From: Pseudomonas frederiksbergensis
GTDB lineage: Bacteria; Pseudomonadota; Gammaproteobacteria; Pseudomonadales; Pseudomonadaceae
Assembly: GCF_035751725.1 (NCBI RefSeq)
Contig: NZ_CP142104.1
Coordinates: 1,364,001 to 1,428,000 of the forward strand
Length of the DNA: 64,000 nucleotides
Direction of reading: 5' to 3'
The notes beneath the pieces are model-generated. The model ran no database searches, was not told where the DNA came from, and saw only the letters and a program-made list of their open reading frames with translations. Each line of letters starts with the position of its first letter. Position 1 is the stretch's first letter. The position numbers and the translations under genes were made by a program. Positions 43,226 through 51,290 of this stretch are shown in pieces.

Positions 43226-43257
43226 ATCGGTTTGTGCGGGCCTGGCCATCAGGCAAC

Positions 43258-43294
43258 AAAAAGCCCCGCGCCTCGAAAGAGGGTGGGGCTTTTT
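43258..43294. terminator. Bidirectional terminator between grxD and bfr
   Basis: AAAAAGCCCC / GGGGCTTTTT stem with a 17-base loop, flanked by A and T runs, between convergent genes. Confidence 0.88.
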
Positions 43295-43315
43295 AGTGGC
43301 TTGCTGTCGGGACGC

Positions 43316-43789
43316 TTATTCTTCGCCCATCTGCGATTGCAGGTAATTCTCGAGACCGACTTTGTCGATCAGGCCCAATTGGGTTTCCAGCCAGTCGATG
43401 TGTTCTTCCTCGGATTCGAGAATATCTTCCAGCAGTTCACGGCTCCCGAAGTCGCCAACGGTTTCGCAATGGGCGATGGCGGCTTTCAGGTCGGCGTGGC
43501 CGGTGCGTTCGATGCGCAGGTCGCACTCGAGCATTTCGCGGGTATGTTCGCCGATGTGCAGCTTGCCCAGGTCCTGGACGTTCGGCAGGCCTTCGAGAAA
43601 CAGGATGCGCTTGATCAGCTTGTCCGCGTGTTTCATTTCGTCGATGGATTCGTGGTACTCGTGCTTGCCCAGCTTGTTCAGGCCCCAATCCTCGTACATG
43701 CGAGCATGCAGGAAGTATTGATTGATCGCGACCAGCTCATTGGCGAGGATCTTGTTGAGATGCTGGATGACTGTAATGTCGCCTTTCAT
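43316..43789 (-). CDS. bfr: Bacterioferritin (BfrB type)
   Basis: Haem-containing iron storage protein that assembles into a 24-mer. The 157-residue chain keeps the ferroxidase ligands: Glu in [11 protein letters not shown], the Glu/Met/His set in DEMKHADK (Met is the haem ligand), Glu in CDLRIERTG, and Glu/His in ESEEEHIDW. It lies 198 bases from bfd, whose product releases the stored iron by reducing bacterioferritin haem. No Fur box is seen directly before bfr. Confidence 0.96.
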   Translation of the reverse strand: MKGDITVIQHLNKILANELVAINQYFLHARMYEDWGLNKLGKHEYHESIDEMKHADKLIKRILFLEGLPNVQDLGKLHIGEHTREMLECDLRIERTGHADLKAAIAHCETVGDFGSRELLEDILESEEEHIDWLETQLGLIDKVGLENYLQSQMGEE

Positions 43790-43943
43790 GGTGAGGGCCT
43801 GCCCTGATAGCTGTGTATAAGGCGGAGTTTGAGCCGAGCAATTACGAGTGTCAAACCTAAGTTATTGAATAATAAATGAAAATTAATCGGAATAAGAATG
43901 TTTGTGTTCCGCGTCTGGAAGCTAAGCACTTGATTTACAGGCA

Positions 43944-43970
43944 TAAAAAAACCGGACATTGAGTCCGGTT
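43944..43970 (-). terminator. Terminator after bfd
   Basis: AACCGGAC / GTCCGGTT stem with 5-base loop followed on the minus strand by a T-run, 17 bases after the bfd stop. Confidence 0.88.
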
Positions 43971-43986
43971 CTTTGAACAACTGGTT

Positions 43987-44205
43987 TTATGCGGCAGTAA
44001 ATTCCGCCGGATAAGGGATAGAGGCTTGGGCGGTCTGAACTTTGGCGAGGGTTTCACGCACCACTTCCTTGGCCAGGCAGGCGCATTTGCCGCATTGGCT
44101 GGCTACGCCGGTGGCCTGGCGGACTTCCCGGTAGCTGCAGCAACCTTCATAGATCGCTTCGCGGATTTGTCCGTCGGTGACGCCAGTGCAGAGGCATACA
44201 TACAT
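43987..44205 (-). CDS. bfd: Bacterioferritin-associated ferredoxin Bfd
   Basis: Small [2Fe-2S] protein that reduces bacterioferritin to release iron. The start at ATG 44205 gives 72 residues beginning MYVCLCTGV, with the CxC and later CGKC pairs (Cys4, Cys6, then C-x2-C) that hold the cluster in the BFD fold. The longer frame to 44235 has no homology. A Fur box lies 48-66 bases upstream, so it should be made under iron starvation, when iron must be withdrawn from the store. Confidence 0.95.
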   Translation of the reverse strand: MYVCLCTGVTDGQIREAIYEGCCSYREVRQATGVASQCGKCACLAKEVVRETLAKVQTAQASIPYPAEFTAA

Positions 44206-44252
44206 AAGTGATAACCGTCGCTGGTTGTGACTCAATTGGGACGGATCTTAAT

Positions 44253-44271
44253 GTTAACGAGAATGATTGTC
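44253..44271 (-). promoter_or_regulatory. Fur box before bfd
   Basis: The 19-base element GTTAACGAGAATGATTGTC agrees with the Fur consensus (GATAATGATAATCATTATC) at 14 of 19 positions, including the central AATGATT region. It is 48 bases upstream of bfd. The rest of the 286-base gap to the peroxiredoxin gene shows no other clear element. Confidence 0.75.
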
Positions 44272-44491
44272 AAAGTGGTTTCCAGGGCTCCTTGACGAAC
44301 GGTGTCGAGCGGCTGCCATTGGCTAGGGCAACGGATTTTCAGGGGCCGCCAAAAAACCGTTGAGGACAGGCCAAACCTGCGGTGTATGATGGTCGGTCCT
44401 TGCAAAGCGGGTTCGTGTCACAGGGCTGTCGCCTGAGGGTGGCAGGCTGGCGCGGACCTTGTTTTCACGTTACTACACCAGGAGATATCCA

Positions 44492-45094
44492 ATGAGCGTA
44501 CTCGTAGGCAAACAAGCCCCTGACTTCACCGTTCCTGCCGTCCTCGGCAACGGCGAAATCGTTGACAGCTTCACCCTGTCCTCGGCCATCAAAGGCAAAT
44601 ACGGCCTGGTGTTCTTCTACCCGCTGGACTTCACTTTCGTTTGCCCATCCGAGCTGATCGCACTGGATCACCGCATGGACGACTTCAAGGCACGCAACGT
44701 TGAAGTGGTCGCTGTTTCGATCGACTCGCACTTCACCCACAACGCCTGGCGCAACACCGCCATCAATGCCGGTGGCATCGGCCCGGTGAAATACACCATG
44801 GCTGCCGACATGAAGCACGAAATCGCCAAGGCCTACGACGTGGAGTCCGAAGGTGGCGTGGCCTTCCGTGGTGCGTTCCTGATCGACGACAAAGGCGTGG
44901 TTCGTTCGCAGATCATCAACGACCTGCCGCTGGGTCGTAACATGGAAGAGCTGATCCGTCTGGTTGACGCCCTGCAGTTCCACGAAGAGCACGGCGAAGT
45001 CTGCCCGGCCAACTGGAAAAAAGGCGACAAGGGCATGACCGCATCGCCTGAAGGCGTTGCCGCTTACCTGGGCGAGCACAGCGACAAGCTGTAA
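44492..45094 (+). CDS. 2-Cys peroxiredoxin (AhpC/TSA family)
   Basis: Thiol peroxidase of the Prx1/AhpC group, 200 residues. ATG 44492 follows AGGAGATATCC. The peroxidatic Cys is in FTFVCPSELIAL and the resolving Cys in GEVCPANW, so it is a typical two-Cys enzyme recycled by thioredoxin or AhpF. It lies in the same neighbourhood as bfr and bfd, consistent with iron and peroxide protection, and ends at its own terminator. Confidence 0.95.
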   Translation: MSVLVGKQAPDFTVPAVLGNGEIVDSFTLSSAIKGKYGLVFFYPLDFTFVCPSELIALDHRMDDFKARNVEVVAVSIDSHFTHNAWRNTAINAGGIGPVKYTMAADMKHEIAKAYDVESEGGVAFRGAFLIDDKGVVRSQIINDLPLGRNMEELIRLVDALQFHEEHGEVCPANWKKGDKGMTASPEGVAAYLGEHSDKL

Positions 45095-45107
45095 GCGCAC
45101 CTGGCAT

Positions 45108-45141
45108 AAAAAAAACCGGCCCTCGATGGGCCGGTTTTTTT
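45108..45141. terminator. Terminator after the peroxiredoxin gene
   Basis: AACCGGCCC / GGGCCGGTT stem, 5-base loop, A-run before and T-run after; can serve both the peroxiredoxin gene and convergent rnt. Confidence 0.9.
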
Positions 45142-45189
45142 ATGAGTGGCTGAATCACCTAGCCACAAAGAGCTGGATCCAGCCGTATG

Positions 45190-45867
45190 TCAGTCGTCGA
45201 AATCCTGCCAGCCACCCATCTCTTTCCACCGGTTGACGATGCCGCAGAACAGCTCGGCAGTCTTCTCGGTGTCATAGCGGGCCGAGTGAGCCTCACGGCC
45301 ATCGAAGTCGATATCCGCCGCCTGGCAGGCCTTGGCCAATACCGTCTGGCCGTAGGCCAAGCCCGCGAGGGTCGCCGTGTCGAAGCTGGAGAAGGGATGG
45401 AACGGGTTGCGCTTCATGTCCAGGCGCGCAACGGCCGCGTTGAGGAAGCCCAGGTCGAAACTGCTGTTATGACCCACCAGGATCGCTCGCTTGCAACCGT
45501 TGGCTTTCAGCGCCTTGCGCACGCCACGGAAGATGTCGGTCAGCGCGGTTTCTTCGCTGACCGCCATGCGCAGCGGGTGATCGAGCTTGATCCCGGTGAA
45601 CTCCAGGGCTGCCGCTTCGATGTTGGCGCCTTCGAACGGTTCGACCCGGAAGAAGTAAGTGTGGTCGGGGAAGACAAAGCCTTTCTCGTCCATGCCAATG
45701 GTGGTCGCGGCGATTTCCAGCAGCGCATCGGTGGCCGAGTTGAAACCGCCGGTTTCTACGTCGACCACGACCGGCAGATAACCCCGGAAGCGAGCAGCCA
45801 TCGGGTGGCGCGCGCCGCCCGAGCCGCCGTTGCCGTCCAGTTCGTCGTCGAAATGATCTTCACTCAC
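45190..45867 (-). CDS. rnt: Ribonuclease T
   Basis: 3'-5' exoribonuclease that trims tRNA and other stable RNA ends. The 225-residue DEDDh nuclease shows ExoI motif [14 protein letters not shown], Exo[16 protein letters not shown] and Exo[17 protein letters not shown]. An N-terminal Gly/acidic extension of about 20 residues precedes the domain. Its ATG overlaps the pyrC stop by 4 bases, so it is coupled to pyrimidine synthesis, as in other pseudomonads. Confidence 0.96.
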   Translation of the reverse strand: MSEDHFDDELDGNGGSGGARHPMAARFRGYLPVVVDVETGGFNSATDALLEIAATTIGMDEKGFVFPDHTYFFRVEPFEGANIEAAALEFTGIKLDHPLRMAVSEETALTDIFRGVRKALKANGCKRAILVGHNSSFDLGFLNAAVARLDMKRNPFHPFSSFDTATLAGLAYGQTVLAKACQAADIDFDGREAHSARYDTEKTAELFCGIVNRWKEMGGWQDFDD

Positions 45868-46910
45868 GCGTTTTCCTCCAGCAGGCGCCAGCGCAGTTTT
45901 TCACCGGCGCGCAGCGGGATGACAGTCTGCTCGCCAAACGGCAGGCTGGCGGGGGCGGTCCACTCGTCGCGAACCAGGGTAATACGATCGGTGTTCACCG
46001 GCAGGCCATAGAAACGTGGACCGTGCAGGCTGGCGAAGCCTTCGAGCTTGTCCAGGGCGTTGCGCTGCTCGAACGCCTCGGCGTACATCTCGATGGCCGC
46101 GTAGGCGGTATAGCAACCAGCACAACCGCAAGCGGCTTCCTTGGCATGACGGGCGTGGGGCGCCGAGTCGGTGCCGAGGAAAAACTTGGCGCTGCCGCTG
46201 GTGGCCGCATCCAGCAAGGCTTCCTGATGGGTGTTGCGCTTGAGGATCGGCAAGCAATAGAAGTGCGGACGGATCCCGCCCACCAGCATGTGGTTGCGGT
46301 TGTACAGCAGGTGATGCGCGGTGATGGTCGCACCGACATTGGCCGAAGCCTCGTTGACGAACTGCACGGCATCACCCGTGGTGATGTGCTCGAAGACCAC
46401 CTTCAGCGTCGGGAAGCGTTCGACGACGCGACGCATATGTTCGTCGATGAAAATCTTCTCGCGGTCGAACACATCGACGTCGCCCCGGGTCACTTCACCG
46501 TGGATCAACAACGGCATGCCGACTTCGGCCATCGCCTCGAGCGCCGGGAAAATCTTGTCGATGCTGGTGACGCCAGAGTCCGAATTGGTAGTGGCGCCAG
46601 CGGGGTACAACTTGGCCGCGTGCACGAAACCGCTGGCCTTGGCCTCGCGTATTTCCTCGGGCTGGGTGCGGTCGGTGAGGTAAAGCACCATCAGCGGTTC
46701 GAAGCGGCTGCCTTTCGGGCGTGCCGACAGGATGCGCTGGCGATAGCCATCGGCCTCGGCGGCGTTGCGCACGGGCGGAACCAGGTTTGGCATGATGATA
46801 GCGCGGCCAAAAGTGCGCGCGACATCGGCGACGGTATGGGTCAACACAGCACCATCGCGAAGATGAATATGCCAGTCGTCGGGACGCAGCAGGGTCAGGC
46901 GGTCGGACAT
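45864..46910 (-). CDS. pyrC: Dihydroorotase PyrC
   Basis: Zinc amidohydrolase closing carbamoyl-aspartate to dihydroorotate. The 348-residue type II enzyme has [13 protein letters not shown] (first metal His pair), the carbamylated Lys in [33 protein letters not shown] and the metal Asp in FLGTDSAPH. It is the first gene of pyrC-rnt and divergent from motY. Confidence 0.97.
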   Translation of the reverse strand: MSDRLTLLRPDDWHIHLRDGAVLTHTVADVARTFGRAIIMPNLVPPVRNAAEADGYRQRILSARPKGSRFEPLMVLYLTDRTQPEEIREAKASGFVHAAKLYPAGATTNSDSGVTSIDKIFPALEAMAEVGMPLLIHGEVTRGDVDVFDREKIFIDEHMRRVVERFPTLKVVFEHITTGDAVQFVNEASANVGATITAHHLLYNRNHMLVGGIRPHFYCLPILKRNTHQEALLDAATSGSAKFFLGTDSAPHARHAKEAACGCAGCYTAYAAIEMYAEAFEQRNALDKLEGFASLHGPRFYGLPVNTDRITLVRDEWTAPASLPFGEQTVIPLRAGEKLRWRLLEENA

Positions 46911-46977
46911 GGGGGGCTTCCAGGCGGGTAAATCTCGGGGGAATGCTACCGGAAAAGACCGATCCGGGCACCCGCTA

Positions 46978-47003
46978 TCAAGTTTTGCCGCAAGTTACCG
47001 ATA
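46978..47003 (+). promoter_or_regulatory. Sigma28 (FliA) type promoter of motY
   Basis: TCAAG (46978-46982), 15 bases, CCGATA (46998-47003), matching the flagellar sigma28 pattern TCAAG-N13-15-GCCGATA with one base missing. It lies about 95 bases upstream of the motY start. Confidence 0.65.
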
Positions 47004-47098
47004 GCCCCTTCAGGCGTGCCAGCATTTCGTGCCGTGTCCCGGCCAAGCAGCATGCCCAGCGTTTCTCGATTTCCGTATAAAAGCCAGTGGAGCCTCCC

Positions 47099-48100
47099 GT
47101 GCGCCAGCGTTATCTAGCCTTGCTCAGTGTGTTTGCCAGCCTTCCTGCGATGGCGCTCACTTTCCAGACCCGTCTGGAGAGCATCGAGTGGACGGTCGAA
47201 GGCGACAAGTTCGAGTGTCGGCTGAGCCAGCCGATCAGCGATTTCGGCAGTGGCGAGTTCGTGCGCAAGGCGGGCGAGCAGGCCACGTTCCGGCTCAAGG
47301 CCTATAATCCGATGCTCGGCGGCGGCTCTGCGACGTTGCTGGCGGCCGCGGCGCCTTGGCAGCCCGGGCGGGGCGATATCAACCTGGGCTCGGTCAGGAT
47401 CGGCAGCGGCGATGTGCTTTTCAACAGCTCCCAGGTACAGGCCGGCCGCTTGATCAGCGGGCTGATGGAAGGTCGCAGTCCCGTAGTGCGACGCAACACC
47501 GAGGACGGGCGGGTGTCGGAGGTTCGGTTGCTGCCCGTGCGCTTCAACAAGGCGTTCAATGATTACCAGGGCTGCGTAGCGAAACTCTTGCCGAAGAACT
47601 TCGAGCAGATCAAGCAAACCCAGATCGGCTTCCCTGGCGAGGGTACCGAGCTTGACGCCCAGGCCAAGGCCCAGTTGCAGGTCATGCTCGACTTCATCAA
47701 GGCGGACCCGAGCGTCAATCATGTCGAGCTCGATGGCCACTCCGACAACAGTGGCAACCGCCTGACCAACCGCGAGTTGTCGCGTCGCCGAGCCCTGGCT
47801 GTCCAGGATTTCTTCAAGGCCAACGGTTTCCAGGAGTCCCAATTCACCGTGCGCTTCCACGGCGAGCGTTATCCGCTGGTTGCCAATACCAACGCAGCCA
47901 ACCGGGCCAAGAACCGGCGCGTGCTGGTAAAACTGGAGCGGGTAGCCCCCACCCAGGCGCCGGCCCCACAGGCGCCAGCTCCTGCGGCAACGCCGGCGGC
48001 ACCTGCCGTGGCGCCCGCTGCTGCGCCGGGCAAGACGCCGACGCCGGTTGCCCCGACCAAGGCGGCTGCGCCTGCCGGAGCGACTGCACGTACTTCCTGA
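47099..48100 (+). CDS. motY: Sodium-type flagellar stator ring protein MotY
   Basis: Periplasmic protein that anchors the MotA/B or MotC/D stator around the flagellar motor. The start is GTG 47099, with GGAG 7 bases before; the 333-residue product has a signal peptide (cleavage near PAMA) and the MotY N-terminal domain (TFQTRLESIEWTVEGDKFEC region), then an OmpA-like peptidoglycan domain at about 180-280 (VELDGHSDNSGNRLTNRELS, 20 residues; NRAKNRRVLVKLE). The final ~50 residues are almost only Ala, Pro, Thr and Val, an unusual flexible tail. Position between pyrC and argG is the same as in P. aeruginosa. Confidence 0.92.
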   Translation: MRQRYLALLSVFASLPAMALTFQTRLESIEWTVEGDKFECRLSQPISDFGSGEFVRKAGEQATFRLKAYNPMLGGGSATLLAAAAPWQPGRGDINLGSVRIGSGDVLFNSSQVQAGRLISGLMEGRSPVVRRNTEDGRVSEVRLLPVRFNKAFNDYQGCVAKLLPKNFEQIKQTQIGFPGEGTELDAQAKAQLQVMLDFIKADPSVNHVELDGHSDNSGNRLTNRELSRRRALAVQDFFKANGFQESQFTVRFHGERYPLVANTNAANRAKNRRVLVKLERVAPTQAPAPQAPAPAATPAAPAVAPAAAPGKTPTPVAPTKAAAPAGATARTS

Positions 48101-48132
48101 GCCGGCCTGATCGTCGCGCACTCGACATAATC

Positions 48133-48169
48133 TGTCGCTTCGTCGTCATAAGCTGTCGCGCCTCTGTAA
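48133..48169 (+). promoter_or_regulatory. ArgR-type direct repeats before argG
   Basis: Two copies of CATAAKCTGTCGC lie 21 bases apart (TGTCGC at 48133 and 48154). The second continues TGTCGC-N8-AA, an exact match to the Pseudomonas ArgR element; the first differs at one base (CA for AA). They lie 60-95 bases before argG. Confidence 0.65.
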
Positions 48170-48227
48170 ATTATCCGCGCTGGACGTTAGACTTCCCGGC
48201 TTTCCGTACAACCCGTGGAGTGATGGC

Positions 48228-49445
48228 ATGGCGGACGTAAACAAGGTCGTTCTGGCGTATTCCGGCGGCCTGGACACTTCGGTGATCCTCAAGTGGCTGC
48301 AGGACACTTATAACTGCGAAGTGGTGACCTTCACCGCTGACCTGGGACAGGGCGAGGAAGTCGAGCCTGCACGCGCCAAGGCCCAGGCCATGGGCGTCAA
48401 AGAGATCTACATCGATGACCTGCGCGAAGAGTTCGTCCGCGACTTCGTGTTCCCGATGTTCCGCGCCAACACCGTTTACGAAGGCGAGTATCTGCTGGGT
48501 ACGTCCATCGCCCGTCCGTTGATCGCCAAGCGCCTGATCGAAATCGCCAACGAAACCGGCGCCGACGCCATTTCCCATGGCGCCACCGGCAAAGGCAACG
48601 ACCAGGTGCGTTTCGAGCTGGGCGCCTATGCCCTCAAGCCGGGCGTGAAAGTCATTGCACCGTGGCGTGAATGGGACTTGCTGTCCCGTGAAAAACTGAT
48701 GGATTACGCCGAGAAGCACGCGATCCCGATCGAGCGCCACGGCAAGAAGAAATCCCCGTATTCGATGGATGCCAACCTGCTGCACATTTCCTATGAAGGC
48801 GGCGTGCTGGAAGACACCTGGACCGAGCACGAAGAAGACATGTGGCGCTGGACCGTCTCCCCGGAGAAGGCTCCCGACACTCCGCAATACCTGGAACTGA
48901 CCTATCGCAACGGCGATATCGTCGCGCTGGACGGCGTGGAGATGAGCCCGGCCACCGTGCTCGCGACCTTGAACCGCATCGGTGGCGAACACGGCATCGG
49001 TCGCTTGGACATCGTCGAGAACCGCTATGTCGGCATGAAGTCCCGTGGCTGCTACGAAACTCCGGGCGGCACCATCATGCTGCGTGCCCACCGGGCGATC
49101 GAATCGATCACCCTGGACCGCGAAGTGGCTCACTTGAAGGATGAGTTGATGCCCAAGTACGCCAGCCTGATCTACACCGGCTACTGGTGGAGTCCGGAGC
49201 GCCTGATGCTGCAACAGATGATCGATGCCTCCCAGGTCAACGTGAACGGTGTCGTGCGCCTGAAGCTGTACAAGGGCAACGTGATCGTGACCGGCCGCAA
49301 GTCCGACGACTCGCTGTTCGATGCCAATATCGCGACTTTCGAAGAAGACGGCGGTGCCTACAACCAGGCAGACGCGGCCGGCTTCATCAAGCTCAACGCC
49401 CTGCGCATGCGCATCGCGGCGAACAAGGGTCGCAAGCTGTTCTGA
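48228..49445 (+). CDS. argG: Argininosuccinate synthase ArgG
   Basis: Joins citrulline and aspartate using ATP in arginine synthesis, the step after ArgF. The 405-residue enzyme starts with the PP-loop [17 protein letters not shown], and has [30 protein letters not shown] and [10 protein letters not shown]. Start ATG 48228 with GTGGAG upstream. A clear terminator follows at 49461. Probably repressed by arginine through the sites upstream. Confidence 0.98.
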   Translation: MADVNKVVLAYSGGLDTSVILKWLQDTYNCEVVTFTADLGQGEEVEPARAKAQAMGVKEIYIDDLREEFVRDFVFPMFRANTVYEGEYLLGTSIARPLIAKRLIEIANETGADAISHGATGKGNDQVRFELGAYALKPGVKVIAPWREWDLLSREKLMDYAEKHAIPIERHGKKKSPYSMDANLLHISYEGGVLEDTWTEHEEDMWRWTVSPEKAPDTPQYLELTYRNGDIVALDGVEMSPATVLATLNRIGGEHGIGRLDIVENRYVGMKSRGCYETPGGTIMLRAHRAIESITLDREVAHLKDELMPKYASLIYTGYWWSPERLMLQQMIDASQVNVNGVVRLKLYKGNVIVTGRKSDDSLFDANIATFEEDGGAYNQADAAGFIKLNALRMRIAANKGRKLF

Positions 49446-49460
49446 TCCGCTCCAATGGAA

Positions 49461-49488
49461 ACGGCCTGCATGAGCAGGCCGTTTTTTT
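49461..49488 (+). terminator. Terminator after argG
   Basis: ACGGCCTGC / GCAGGCCGT 9-bp stem, 4-base loop, followed by seven T. Confidence 0.93.
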
Positions 49489-49510
49489 ATCTCCCCTTCC
49501 AGAGCAATGC

Positions 49511-49852
49511 TCACGGCTTCCTCCTTCGACGCAGACGGACCAAGTGACTGCGTTTTTCCCTTTCCCTTCGTAACGCATAGCGGCGCCTGCCGGCGGAGCC
49601 ATGCCTGCCTTTCTTGACCTGTTTGCTTTTGGGGAATTCTGAAGGTGAATACAGAGCGCGGTGGTTGAAATTGAGCGTCAGAAAAAACAACAACGATAGG
49701 AAAAAGGGAAAACCGATCAGGAACCAGACGTAACAGTCACGATCGTCGCTGTCCAGGAACGGCAAGGATATCGCTGCGGATGTTTCCGACAAACTTGCAA
49801 GTATGGCAATAAGCGTCATTGGGTTGATGACGGTCTTTTTTAATTTGTTCAT
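49511..49852 (-). CDS. Hypothetical small membrane protein
   Basis: I do not recognise a function. The 113-residue protein starts MNKLKKTVINPMTLIAILAS, has two hydrophobic helices (about 11-32 and 41-62) joined by a short acidic loop (FLDSDDRDC) and a long very basic C-terminal tail (RRRYALRREREK). Base composition is more AT-rich than that of its neighbours, as is the 470-base gap beyond it. There is no good ribosome site, and the nearest genes (argG, orphan response regulator) give no hint. Could be a recently acquired gene. Confidence 0.6.
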   Translation of the reverse strand: MNKLKKTVINPMTLIAILASLSETSAAISLPFLDSDDRDCYVWFLIGFPFFLSLLFFLTLNFNHRALYSPSEFPKSKQVKKGRHGSAGRRRYALRREREKRSHLVRLRRRRKP

Positions 49853-50325
49853 GATGGATGCTCATGGGTAATTACATGCTCATTGATTAAAGTTTTGGTT
49901 TTATTAGCGGCCGCCCGAAAGGGTGATCAGTCAAAAAAGACAATCAGGTCGGTCTTGTCCAATTCCTCCGGGCGCTGTCTTTTTTATACAGAAACTCATT
50001 CCATTGAGTGAAATTTTTACCGTTTGTATGAAATTAAATCCGTTACTATTTATAAAAATACAAGGGCGGCATGCGTTGAAACACCTTCTGTTTTTCCGAG
50101 AAGGATCCCCTCATTCATGCGAGGTCGGCATGTCGGATTTATGGCGTTAGCCTCGTGGAAAATTTCACGGCACATTATTTTGCAGATAATTTGTAGGAAA
50201 AATCTGTATTGCTTGTAGGTTGCGTCTTTCGCTGCGAGCGCTCACGAGCAACGGCATGCCAAGGAAGAAATGACTAGGCTATTGTGCGTGCTCTAAAAAT
50301 TCGAACAGCGAAATTGGATGTGCCC
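49853..50325. other. AT-rich intergenic region with inverted repeats
   Basis: A 473-base gap, clearly richer in A and T than the rest of the window. It holds a long-armed inverted repeat AAAAAAGACA (49933-49942) / TGTCTTTTTT (49976-49985) that encloses a competing GACAA (49939-49943) / TTGTC (49955-49959) pair, and a small hairpin CCTTCT/AGAAGG at 50083-50103. No gene is convincing on either strand. It must contain the promoter of the response regulator gene. Confidence 0.5.
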
Positions 50326-50952
50326 ATGAATAAAGTGCTGATCGTGGACGATCACCCCGTCATTCGTCTTGCTGTACGTTTGCTAATGGAGCGTCATGGA
50401 TATGAAGTTATCGCCGAAACGGATAATGGCGTTGATGCCTTACAGATCGCCCGAGAACAAATGCCCGATATCGTTATCTTGGATATTGGAATTCCGAAGT
50501 TGGATGGGCTGGAAGTCATCGCACGCTTGACCGTCAATCCTTCGCCCGTGAAAGTGCTGGTATTGACCTCCCAGGCACCCGGGCATTTTTCGATGCGCTG
50601 TATGCAGACAGGGGCGGCGGGCTATGTTTGCAAACAGCAGGATCTGACGGAATTGTTAAGTGCGATTAAGGCCGTGTTGTCAGGCTATAGTTACTTTCCC
50701 AACCAGGCACTGCATACGGTACGTTCAACACTCGGAAATGCCAGCGAGTCCGAGATGGTGAATCGTCTGTCTGGGCGGGAAATGATGGTCTTGCAGCAAC
50801 TGGCTCGTGGAAAGACCAATAAGGAAATAGCAGACGCGATGTTCCTGAGCAACAAGACCGTCAGTACCTACAAGACTCGCCTGTTGTTGAAACTGAACGC
50901 CCGTTCGCTGGTCGACCTGATCGAACTGGCACAGCGAAATGGATTGGTGTGA
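50326..50952 (+). CDS. Orphan NarL/FixJ-family response regulator
   Basis: DNA-binding response regulator of 208 residues. The receiver domain (about 1-120) has acidic residues in VLIVDDHPVIRLAV, the phospho-acceptor Asp in IVILDIGIPKLDG and the conserved Lys in GYVCKQQDLTE; the C-terminal LuxR-type helix-turn-helix is in SGREMMVLQQLARGKTNKEI and LSNKTVSTYKTRLLLKL. The layout resembles BvgA/RocA-type regulators. No sensor kinase gene is in the window. Codon use is less GC-biased than in neighbouring genes. ATG 50326 fits the family start. Confidence 0.92.
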   Translation: MNKVLIVDDHPVIRLAVRLLMERHGYEVIAETDNGVDALQIAREQMPDIVILDIGIPKLDGLEVIARLTVNPSPVKVLVLTSQAPGHFSMRCMQTGAAGYVCKQQDLTELLSAIKAVLSGYSYFPNQALHTVRSTLGNASESEMVNRLSGREMMVLQQLARGKTNKEIADAMFLSNKTVSTYKTRLLLKLNARSLVDLIELAQRNGLV

Positions 50953-50972
50953 ACGCCAGGCCTCTCACACGA

Positions 50973-50999
50973 TAAAAAGCCTCCATGCGGGAGGCTTTA
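50973..50999 (+). terminator. Terminator after the response regulator gene
   Basis: AAAGCCTCC / GGAGGCTTT stem with a short ATGCG loop, A-run before it and only a short T stretch after; can also end the convergent 59-residue gene. Confidence 0.8.
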
Positions 51000-51003
51000 C
51001 GTG

Positions 51004-51183
51004 TCAGAGATCGAAGTCGTAGTCGGCGAGTTGCTTTTGCAAGCGGCGCTCTTCCAGCAGGTTGTCGATGGTGCGGCGTTTGCTCAGGTTGGTTTTTGCA
51101 ACCTCCACCACAGGTTCCACTTCGTCAGCCTCGACGGCGACGAAATCGTCTTCTACATCCAGTTGTTCTTTGCCAGTGCTCAT
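51004..51183 (-). CDS. 59-residue PA3496-family protein
   Basis: Small acidic protein of 59 residues (MSTGKEQLDVEDDFVAVEAD at the start, basic helix SKRRTIDNLLEERRLQKQL, end ADYDFDL). It matches the P. aeruginosa PA3496 family, annotated from memory as a putative envelope integrity protein; no mechanism is known. GGAG lies 9 bases before ATG and a sigma70 promoter is seen 37-65 bases upstream, so it is expressed on its own. Its place next to nth is the same as in P. aeruginosa. Confidence 0.85.
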   Translation of the reverse strand: MSTGKEQLDVEDDFVAVEADEVEPVVEVAKTNLSKRRTIDNLLEERRLQKQLADYDFDL

Positions 51184-51219
51184 GGGTTCGACTCCAGGCT
51201 AAGACTGCCATTGGCGCCC

Positions 51220-51248
51220 CTTATATCGATAAACCATCGGCGGGTAAA
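51220..51248 (-). promoter_or_regulatory. Promoter of the 59-residue gene
   Basis: On the minus strand TTTACC (51248-51243), 17 bases, TATAAG (51225-51220): four and five matches to the sigma70 boxes with ideal spacing. Confidence 0.6.
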
Positions 51249-51290
51249 AAAGATTTTTTCAATCGAAGGATAAACAAAAGCAATAGCGCA

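Noticed and set aside
43786..43980. Minus-strand 64-codon frame between bfd and bfr
   Set aside because: Begins inside the bfd terminator and ends overlapping bfr, has no ribosome site and no known relatives.
49923..50218. Two short plus-strand frames in the AT-rich gap
   Set aside because: They overlap each other in different frames, lack ribosome sites and show no protein-like pattern.
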